A DNA stretch of 10,713 bases from Onstottus_A sp049273835 (GTDB lineage: Bacteria > Acidobacteriota > Blastocatellia > UBA7656). The notes below the pieces were generated by a model that searched no databases, was not told the DNA's origin, and was given only the letters and a program-made list of their open reading frames with translations. The stretch lies in the NCBI GenBank assembly GCA_049273835.1, contig JBASRM010000215.1, positions 1 to 10,713 on the forward strand. Reading direction: 5' to 3'. The first letter of the stretch is position 1. Each line of letters opens with the position of its first letter. The position numbers and the translations under genes were made by a program. Shown in pieces: positions 5,572 through 10,713 of this stretch.

Positions 5572-7032
5572 ATGAGCACAGATAGCGAGACCATCGGAAG
5601 GTTAGTCGACCGCGAATACAAGTGGGGGTTCGTAACCGAAATCGAAGCAGATACGGTCCCGCGTGGCTTGAACGAAGACACGATTCGGCTAATCTCGGCA
5701 AAGAAGAACGAGCCCGAGTTCATGCTTGAGTGGCGCCTGGCGGCCTATCGCCATTGGTTGTCGCTCGAGGAAGCCGAGGCGGAACCAACCTGGGCAAATG
5801 TCCACTATCCGCCCATCGATTATCAGAGCATCGTCTACTACTCGGCGCCTAAGACAAAAAAGGATGGGCCGAAGAGCCTGGAGGACGTAGACCCGGAGCT
5901 CCTCAAGACGTATGAAAAACTCGGCATACCACTGCGAGAACGCGAGATCCTCAGCGGAGTTGCGATAGATGCGGTATTCGATAGCGTCTCAGTCGCGACC
6001 ACTTTTAGAGAAAAGCTGGGCGAGCTTGGAATAATCTTCTGTTCCTTCTCGGAGGCGGTGCAGGAACATCCGGACCTGGTAAAGAAATACCTGGGATCGG
6101 TCGTGCCGTATACCGACAACTTTTTCGCCGCCCTGAACTCGGCGGTCTTCACCGACGGTTCGTTCTGCTACATACCCAGGGGCGTGCGCTGCCCGATGGA
6201 GCTGTCGACCTACTTCCGAATCAATGCGAAGAACACCGGACAGTTTGAGCGGACCTTGATCATCGCCGATGATGCCAGTTATGTAAGTTACCTTGAAGGT
6301 TGCACTGCCCCGATGCGTGACGAGAATCAGCTTCACGCGGCGGTGGTCGAGTTGATCGCCCACGACGACGCTACGATCAAATATTCGACTGTCCAGAACT
6401 GGTATCCCGGCGATAAGACAGGCAAAGGCGGTATCTATAACTTCGTTACCAAGCGCGGCAAGTGTTTGGGCAGGAATTCAAAGATATCGTGGACACAGGT
6501 TGAGACCGGCTCGGCGATAACCTGGAAGTATCCGAGTTGCATCTTGCAAGGAGACAACTCTGTTGGCGAGTTCTATTCGGTAGCGCTTACCAACAACTAC
6601 CAGCAGGCGGATACCGGAACCAAGATGATCCACATCGGTAAGAACACCCGCAGCACGATCGTTTCGAAGGGCATATCCGCAGGCCACGGACAGAACACCT
6701 ATCGGGGGATGGTTAAGATTCTCAAGCGGGCCACTGGCGCGCGAAACTATTCGCAATGTGATTCGCTGCTGCTTGGGGACAAGTGCGGCGCCCACACTTT
6801 TCCGTATCTAGAGGTCAAGAATTCGACGGCCCAGGTCGAGCACGAAGCCACAACGTCCAAAATAGGCGAAGATCAGATTTTTTACTTCCGTCAGAGAGGT
6901 CTGTCCAGTGAGGACGCCGTAAGCATGATCGTCAATGGTTTTTGCAAAGAGGTTTTTCGCGAATTGCCCATGGAGTTCGCGGTTGAAGCCCAGAAGTTAC
7001 TGGGTGTAAGTCTCGAGGGGAGCGTTGGGTGA
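5572..7032 (+). CDS. sufB: SufB, core scaffold subunit of the SufBCD complex
   Basis: Scaffold subunit that receives persulfide sulphur and builds a nascent cluster with SufC and SufD. It has 486 residues, within the family range (E. coli about 495). Conserved blocks are easy to see: SFCYIPRGVRCPMELSTYFR (197-216), the LEGCTAP motif with C244, the beta-helix core (GGIYNFVTKRGKC, SKISWTQVETGSAITWKYPS), DKCGAHTFPYLEV with C405 (the catalytic cysteine position in E. coli), and KIGEDQIFYFRQRG with E433. The last 40 residues, SMIVNGFCKEVFRELPMEFA, are the SufC-binding helix region. I chose the ATG at 5572 because GGAGA (5562-5566) lies close upstream and MSTDSETIGRLVDREYKWGF fits the family. A longer frame back to a TTG at 5476 would overlap the promoter candidate and is unlikely. 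Confidence 0.97.
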   Translation: MSTDSETIGRLVDREYKWGFVTEIEADTVPRGLNEDTIRLISAKKNEPEFMLEWRLAAYRHWLSLEEAEAEPTWANVHYPPIDYQSIVYYSAPKTKKDGPKSLEDVDPELLKTYEKLGIPLREREILSGVAIDAVFDSVSVATTFREKLGELGIIFCSFSEAVQEHPDLVKKYLGSVVPYTDNFFAALNSAVFTDGSFCYIPRGVRCPMELSTYFRINAKNTGQFERTLIIADDASYVSYLEGCTAPMRDENQLHAAVVELIAHDDATIKYSTVQNWYPGDKTGKGGIYNFVTKRGKCLGRNSKISWTQVETGSAITWKYPSCILQGDNSVGEFYSVALTNNYQQADTGTKMIHIGKNTRSTIVSKGISAGHGQNTYRGMVKILKRATGARNYSQCDSLLLGDKCGAHTFPYLEVKNSTAQVEHEATTSKIGEDQIFYFRQRGLSSEDAVSMIVNGFCKEVFRELPMEFAVEAQKLLGVSLEGSVG

Positions 7033-7035
7033 AAC

Positions 7036-7113
7036 AATTTCCGATTGCCGATTAGCGATTGCCGACCAGCAAGAGCTACGACGATCCGCAATCCCAATCT
7101 GAAATCGAGAATT
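7036..7113 (+). repeat. Long imperfect inverted repeat in the sufB-sufC spacer
   Basis: The arms are 7042-7067 and 7082-7107, separated by 14 nt. Reverse-complementing the right arm aligns it to the left arm with about 19 identical positions and one bulge. AATT on each outer edge (7036-7039, 7110-7113) adds pairing. Both arms are built of GATT-led units such as GATTGCC and GATTAGC. The structure fills most of the 104-bp spacer and leaves only the sufC ribosome site free. It may be a degenerate dispersed palindromic element or an mRNA processing or stability stem that sets SufB to SufC ratios. No T-run follows, so it is not a standard terminator. Confidence 0.55.
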
Positions 7114-7136
7114 CGGCATTCTGCTCCGGAGGAATA

Positions 7137-7907
7137 ATGCTCGAAGTCAAGAATCTACATGCAAGCGTCGATAATAACGAGATCTTGCGAGGCGTCGATC
7201 TGAAGGTGAGGGCGGGCGAGGTTCACGCCATCATGGGGCCTAATGGTTCGGGCAAGAGCACCCTGGCGCAGGTGTTGGCTGGAAGAGAGAACTACCAGAT
7301 CACTGAAGGAGACGTCACCTACGACGGGCAGGACCTGCTCTCGATGCCTCCCGAGCAGCGCGCCCGCGAAGGTGTGTTCCTTGCTTTTCAGTATCCAGTC
7401 GAGATCCCGGGCGTGAGCAATATGTATTTTTTGCGAGCCGCCCTCAACGCCATTCGCAAGCATCGTGGACTAGAAGAGCTCGATGCGATGGACTTCCTGG
7501 CAATGGTGCGCGAAAAGATGAAGTCGCTGGATATGGATCAGACCTTGATGAATCGTCCGGTGAACGACGGATTCTCTGGAGGCGAGAAGAAGCGCAACGA
7601 GATATTTCAGATGGCGGTCCTCGAACCTAGGCTCGCAATTCTGGACGAGACCGATTCGGGTCTCGACATCGACGCGCTTAAGACGGTCGCGGACGGCATA
7701 AACGCGCTTCGAAGCCCCGATCGCGCAATAATCCTCGTGACGCATTATCAAAGGCTGTTGAACTACGTGATTCCCGACTTCGTTCACGTGTTGTCGGAAG
7801 GGCGGATCGTCAGATCCGGTGGCAAAGAACTGGCTCTCGAACTCGAGGAGAAGGGCTACGTCTGGCTGGAAGAGAGTGGTCAGCCGGTCAAGTCGGGGCG
7901 TCATTAA
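7137..7907 (+). CDS. sufC: SufC, ABC-type ATPase of the SufBCD complex
   Basis: Cytosolic ATPase that drives conformational change in SufBCD; despite its ABC fold it is not a transporter subunit. It has 256 residues (E. coli 248). Motifs in order: Walker A GPNGSGKST (34-42), Q-loop Q85 in AFQYPVEIPG, ABC signature FSGGEKKRNE (146-155), Walker B and D-loop LAILDETDSGLDID (167-180) with E171, and H-loop H203 in VTHYQRLL. The FSGGEKKRNEI and DETDSGLDIDALK strings are characteristic of SufC. The start at 7137 is set by a strong GGAGG (7128-7132) four bases upstream and by the family start MLEVKNLHAS. The frame runs open back to 7059, but that extension lies within the inverted repeat and is unlikely to be translated. 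It is separated from sufD by one base. Confidence 0.97.
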   Translation: MLEVKNLHASVDNNEILRGVDLKVRAGEVHAIMGPNGSGKSTLAQVLAGRENYQITEGDVTYDGQDLLSMPPEQRAREGVFLAFQYPVEIPGVSNMYFLRAALNAIRKHRGLEELDAMDFLAMVREKMKSLDMDQTLMNRPVNDGFSGGEKKRNEIFQMAVLEPRLAILDETDSGLDIDALKTVADGINALRSPDRAIILVTHYQRLLNYVIPDFVHVLSEGRIVRSGGKELALELEEKGYVWLEESGQPVKSGRH

Positions 7908-7908
7908 T

Positions 7909-9267
7909 ATGATCGGCGTCAAGGAAGCACAAGACTCATATGTAGAAGCTTTTGCGCGTCAGGAAAAGGAACTGACCGCAGGTCACCGATCCTGGACGCG
8001 CCCGCTTCGCAAGGCCGCCCTAGCAAGGTTCGCTCATCTAGGCTTTCCCACAAGCAAGCTGGAAGAATGGAAGTTCACCAACACTGCACCCATCGCGAAG
8101 CTGCGGTTCCAGTCTTCTCGATATCAAGCAGACAGGTTGACCGTTGAAGAGTTCCACGCGCGTTGTCCGCAAGCGGCGAGCGCACAACCTCGGCTGGTAT
8201 TCGTCAATGGACATTTCTCTGGCGAGTTATCGTCCAGTGAAGGCTGGCCGGAAGGCGTCCGCATCGCAAATCTTGCAACCGTTTTCGGGAATGAATTCGC
8301 GATGTTGGAGCCGCACCTCGCTCGCTACGCAAGTTTTCAAAATCACGCATTCGTCGCGCTCAACACCGCTTTCATGCAAGATGGCGGGGTTGTTCAAATC
8401 TCGCCAGGGGTGATCCTCAATAAGGCCATTCACCTGATCTTTATTGCAACCGAAGGTGAAGTTCCATCCGTCACGTATCCTCGCAACTTGATCGTCGCTG
8501 GGAACGGCAGTGAGGCCAGAATCATCGAGAGCTACATTGGTCTGTCAGAGGGGGTTTACTTCACCAACGCCGTGACCGAGATTGTTGCGGGCGAGAACTC
8601 CGTGGTTGAGTATTACAAGGTGCAGGATGAAAGTGAACATGCATTTCACATCGGAACGCTTCAAGTAAATCTAAATCGAAACAGTAACTTCACGTCTCAC
8701 ACGGTAACTCTCGGCGGCGAGTTGGTTCGCAACGACCTTAACGCCGTGTTGGACGGCGAGGGCATCGAGTGCTCGGCTAACGGTCTGTATGTTACCAGGG
8801 GACGTCAGCACGTCGATAACCACACGGTCATCGATCATTGCAAACCTCACGGCACAAGCCGGGAGGTTTACAAGGGCATCCTCGACGGCGAGTCATCTGC
8901 GGTCTTCAACGGTAGCATAATAGTTCGTAAGGATGCGCAGAAGACCGATGCGCGCCAGAGTAACAAGAATCTCGTGCTCTCGGAGGGCGCAACTATCAAT
9001 AGCAAGCCCCAGCTCGAGATTAACGCCGACGATGTAAAGTGCACTCACGGTACCAGCATCGGTCATCTGGATGAGGATTCGGTTTTTTATTTGCGGTCCC
9101 GTGGGGTTGGTCCGGATGAGGCACGGACCGTGTTGACCTACGGCTTCGCCAACGAAGTGCTGAACAAGATGAAGGTCGAAGAAGTGCGCGCCCGGCTCGA
9201 GCAGGCTTTACTTGCCCGGCTATCAAACGGGCGCACAAACGATGAAGAGTTCGTAGTACGGCCTTAA
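7909..9267 (+). CDS. sufD: SufD, scaffold partner subunit of SufBCD
   Basis: Paralogue of SufB that forms the SufB-SufC2-SufD complex and is linked to iron entry. It has 452 residues, a little longer than E. coli SufD (423). The N-terminal helical part includes RFAHLGFPTSKLEEWKFTN (40-58), the usual SufD entry motif. The central beta-helix contains ELVRNDLNAVLDGEG (271-285) and GRQHVDNHTVIDHCKPHG (298-315). The C-terminal part has DDVKCTHGTSIG (374-385) with H380, matching the His in E. coli SufD that faces the SufB cysteine, and YLRSRGVGPDEARTVLTYGF (394-413). The ATG follows the sufC stop by one base with only a weak ribosome site, so coupling to sufC is likely. The extra length is at the C-terminal tail and in surface loops. 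The last codons form the left arm of an inverted repeat reaching toward sufS. Confidence 0.96.
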   Translation: MIGVKEAQDSYVEAFARQEKELTAGHRSWTRPLRKAALARFAHLGFPTSKLEEWKFTNTAPIAKLRFQSSRYQADRLTVEEFHARCPQAASAQPRLVFVNGHFSGELSSSEGWPEGVRIANLATVFGNEFAMLEPHLARYASFQNHAFVALNTAFMQDGGVVQISPGVILNKAIHLIFIATEGEVPSVTYPRNLIVAGNGSEARIIESYIGLSEGVYFTNAVTEIVAGENSVVEYYKVQDESEHAFHIGTLQVNLNRNSNFTSHTVTLGGELVRNDLNAVLDGEGIECSANGLYVTRGRQHVDNHTVIDHCKPHGTSREVYKGILDGESSAVFNGSIIVRKDAQKTDARQSNKNLVLSEGATINSKPQLEINADDVKCTHGTSIGHLDEDSVFYLRSRGVGPDEARTVLTYGFANEVLNKMKVEEVRARLEQALLARLSNGRTNDEEFVVRP

Positions 9268-9343
9268 GGCGGAAGTTAGTAGCACATGGCCGGACTGTGA
9301 CCAAGGACAAACGTGAGCCTGAAGGCCTTAACTACGAACTCTT
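9245..9343 (+). repeat. Inverted repeat across the sufD end and sufD-sufS spacer
   Basis: AAGAGTTCGTAGT (9245-9257, last codons of sufD) and ACTACGAACTCTT (9331-9343) are perfect 13-bp complements. A second pairing, TTAAGGC (9264-9270) with GCCTTAA (9325-9331), continues the stem after a bulge on the left side. The stem ends 3 bases before the sufS ribosome site GAGGAGG (9347-9353). It could modulate sufS translation, guide RNA processing, or record an inverted duplication of the sufD end. Confidence 0.6.
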
Positions 9344-9357
9344 TCCGAGGAGGAATG

Positions 9358-10626
9358 ATGAAAGCAAGCGGCGGTTTCCTGGCTTCAGAGAAAACTACGA
9401 AGGCGCTCACCTTCGACGTTGAGAGCATACGAGAAGATTTCCCAATCCTGAAGCAGTTAGTTTACGACAAGCCACTTGTTTATTTGGACAACGCTGCGAC
9501 CAGCCAAAAACCCAAGGTCGTCATCGATGCGATGACGAACTATTACCAATCGGATAATTCGAACATTCATCGTGGTGTGCACGTTCTGAGTGAGCGCGCT
9601 ACCCAGAAATACGAGGAAGTGCGGATCAAAGTACAGCGCTTCATCAACGCCGCCGAGCCGAAGGAGATTATCTTTGTCCGCGGGACCACCGAAGCGATTA
9701 ACCTTGTCGCTAACAGCTACGGCCGCTCAAACCTGAAGGCCGGAGACGAAGTTTTGATCACGGCCATGGAACATCACTCGAATATTGTGCCGTGGCAGAT
9801 CCTTTGCGAAGACAAGGGTGCGCAGCTTCGAGTCGCTCCCATCAACGACGATGGCGAACTGATCCTTGAGGATTTTGAGAGGCTTCTGAGCGAGAGGACC
9901 AGGCTGGTTTCTGTGGTACACGTTTCCAATGCGCTCGGCACGATAAATCCCATTCGAGCAATCATTGAAATCGCTCATCGCCACAACGTCCCGGTGATGA
10001 TTGACGGGGCGCAAGCTGCTCCGCATACCCAAATCGATGTGCAAGAACTGGATTGCGATTTTTATGCCTTCTCGGGCCACAAGGTCTACGGTCCCACGGG
10101 CATCGGAGTGCTGTATGGCAAAGCGAGCCTGTTGGAAGCAATGCCTCCATTTCAGGGAGGCGGGGATATGATCGCCTCGGTCACTTTTGAAAAGACTACT
10201 TACAACACGCTGCCGTACAAGTTCGAAGCCGGCACGCCAAACATCGCCGGCACCATCGGGCTTGGGGCTGCGATCGACTACGTGAACCAGGTAGGTCTGG
10301 AAAGAATCGCCAGGTATGAACACGAGCTTCTGGAGTACGGCACTCAGGCGCTCTCGCAAATTCCGCGCTTGAGACTGATCGGGACGGCAAAAGAGAAAGC
10401 CGGCGTTCTCGGATTCGTCCTCGAAGGCGTGCATCCGCACGACGTGGGGACGATCCTCGACCGCGAAGGGATTGCCATTCGAACCGGTCACCACTGCGCG
10501 ATGCCGGTAATGGAACGCTTTGGGGTCGCGGCTACGGCTCGCGCATCGCTTGGTTTCTACAACACCAGGGAAGAGATCGACGCCCTAGTCGCTGGGATTG
10601 GCAAGGTCAAGGAGGTCTTTGGGTGA
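9358..10626 (+). CDS. sufS: SufS, group II cysteine desulfurase
   Basis: PLP enzyme that takes sulphur from cysteine and passes it, through SufU, to SufBCD. It has 422 residues from the chosen start. Visible: AGDEVLITAMEHHSNIVPW (128-146) with the PLP-stacking His, DGAQAAPH (216-223), PLP lysine K242 in SGHKVYGPTG, and C380 in the short-loop RTGHHCAMP, the mark of group II (SufS/CsdA) as opposed to IscS. The start is ambiguous. ATG at 9358 lies 4 nt after GAGGAGG, ATG at 9355 only 1 nt after it, and a GTG at 9313 with AAGGA upstream would add 15 residues inside the inverted repeat. I favour 9358; the family-like sequence begins near residue 18 (LTFDVESIREDFPIL). Its stop overlaps the sufU ATG by one base (TGATG). 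Confidence 0.96.
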   Translation: MKASGGFLASEKTTKALTFDVESIREDFPILKQLVYDKPLVYLDNAATSQKPKVVIDAMTNYYQSDNSNIHRGVHVLSERATQKYEEVRIKVQRFINAAEPKEIIFVRGTTEAINLVANSYGRSNLKAGDEVLITAMEHHSNIVPWQILCEDKGAQLRVAPINDDGELILEDFERLLSERTRLVSVVHVSNALGTINPIRAIIEIAHRHNVPVMIDGAQAAPHTQIDVQELDCDFYAFSGHKVYGPTGIGVLYGKASLLEAMPPFQGGGDMIASVTFEKTTYNTLPYKFEAGTPNIAGTIGLGAAIDYVNQVGLERIARYEHELLEYGTQALSQIPRLRLIGTAKEKAGVLGFVLEGVHPHDVGTILDREGIAIRTGHHCAMPVMERFGVAATARASLGFYNTREEIDALVAGIGKVKEVFG

Positions 10627-10713
10627 TGACCGACCTCCAGGATCTTTATCAGGAGTTGATTCTCGATCACGGCCGGAGGCCGCGAAACTTTCGTCGTTTG
10701 GAAGATGTCAGCC
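10626..10713 (+). CDS. sufU: SufU, IscU-like sulphur-transfer protein (5' part only)
   Basis: Only the first 29 codons are in the window. The peptide starts MTDLQDLYQELILDHGRRPR and continues NFRRLEDVS. The DLYQELILDH..RPRNF pattern is the N-terminus of the SufU/IscU family, with the LY-x2-(V/L)I-x-DH form typical of SufU after sufS, whereas IscU reads YSDKVVDHYNNPRN. In Firmicutes, SufU is a zinc-dependent sulphurtransferase that activates SufS. The zinc ligands and the extra SufU insert lie beyond the edge, so the SufU call rests on the N-terminus and on position. AAGGAGG (10609-10615) at the end of sufS is 10 nt before the ATG, and the start overlaps the sufS stop, so the two are coupled. 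Confidence 0.85.
   Translation, partial: MTDLQDLYQELILDHGRRPRNFRRLEDVS

Noticed and set aside
5424..5723. 99-residue minus-strand frame over the control region and sufB start
   Set aside because: It overlaps the sufB 5' end on the opposite strand, has no ribosome site and no recognisable domain.
7036..7113. Possible CRISPR-like or tandem repeat array (GATTGCC units)
   Set aside because: Only a few degenerate 7-8 bp units arranged as a palindrome, with no regular spacers.
7059..7136. Upstream start that would lengthen SufC by 26 residues
   Set aside because: The extension is read from the inverted repeat in the spacer, while ATG at 7137 has a strong GGAGG and the family N-terminus.
7819..7908. 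SufD starting inside sufC
   Set aside because: This would overlap sufC by 89 bp; ATG at 7909, one base after the sufC stop, gives a normal SufD N-terminus.
7470..7922. 150-residue open frame on the minus strand inside sufC
   Set aside because: Antisense to the SufC ATPase motifs, with no independent support.
9727..10494. 255-residue open frame on the minus strand inside sufS
   Set aside because: Antisense shadow of a conserved gene in GC-rich codon context; the composition is not protein-like and no family is recognised.

Overview
This window is a head-to-head (divergent) iron-sulphur cluster assembly locus. A nearly complete ISC operon runs leftward on the minus strand: iscR-iscS-iscU-iscA-hscB-hscA, with hscA cut by the left edge. 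A SUF operon runs rightward on the plus strand: sufB-sufC-sufD-sufS-sufU, with sufU cut by the right edge. There are no mobile-element genes, phage genes, tRNAs, rRNAs or CRISPR arrays. All eleven recognised genes belong to Fe-S biogenesis, so this is a housekeeping pathway in an unusual arrangement rather than a genomic island.

The sequence alone does not fix the organism. The DNA is bacterial and moderately GC-rich by eye. The ISC half has the classical proteobacterial or mitochondrial composition (Rrf2 regulator, group I IscS, IscU with LPPVK, IscA, dedicated Hsp70/J pair). The SUF half is the SufBCDSU type seen in Firmicutes and several other phyla, with SufU instead of SufE. This mixture, and the short degenerate palindromes between genes, suggest an environmental lineage such as Acidobacteriota. 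That placement is inference at low to moderate confidence.

Layout: 1-1862 hscA (-); 1866-2549 hscB (-) with an N-terminal tetracysteine module; 2550-2743 an unusually long spacer with two hairpins and a possible 29-residue leader ORF; 2744-3079 iscA (-); 3076-3498 iscU (-); 3534-4754 iscS (-); 4793-5308 iscR (-); 5309-5571 the shared control region; 5572-7032 sufB (+); 7033-7136 a spacer filled by a long imperfect inverted repeat; 7137-7907 sufC (+); 7909-9267 sufD (+); 9268-9357 a spacer with a 13-bp perfect inverted repeat reaching back into sufD; 9358-10626 sufS (+); 10626-10713 start of sufU (+).

How the genes work together: IscS and SufS are PLP cysteine desulfurases that supply sulphur. 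IscU and the SufBCD complex are the scaffolds. SufU is expected to relay sulphur from SufS to SufB. IscA is an A-type carrier. HscA and HscB release clusters from IscU. IscR should sense the Fe-S state. The control region holds two abutting 25-bp sequences resembling the E. coli type 1 IscR operator, one covering the -35 of the iscR promoter and the other covering a -35-like TTGACT pointing at sufB. One Rrf2 protein may therefore control both Fe-S machines from one site. This IscR has an altered cluster-ligand set: wider spacing between its first two cysteines, and Gly where E. coli IscR has its His ligand. Together, the single-switch architecture, the variant IscR, the zinc-ribbon-like HscB and the structured spacers are the most notable features here.
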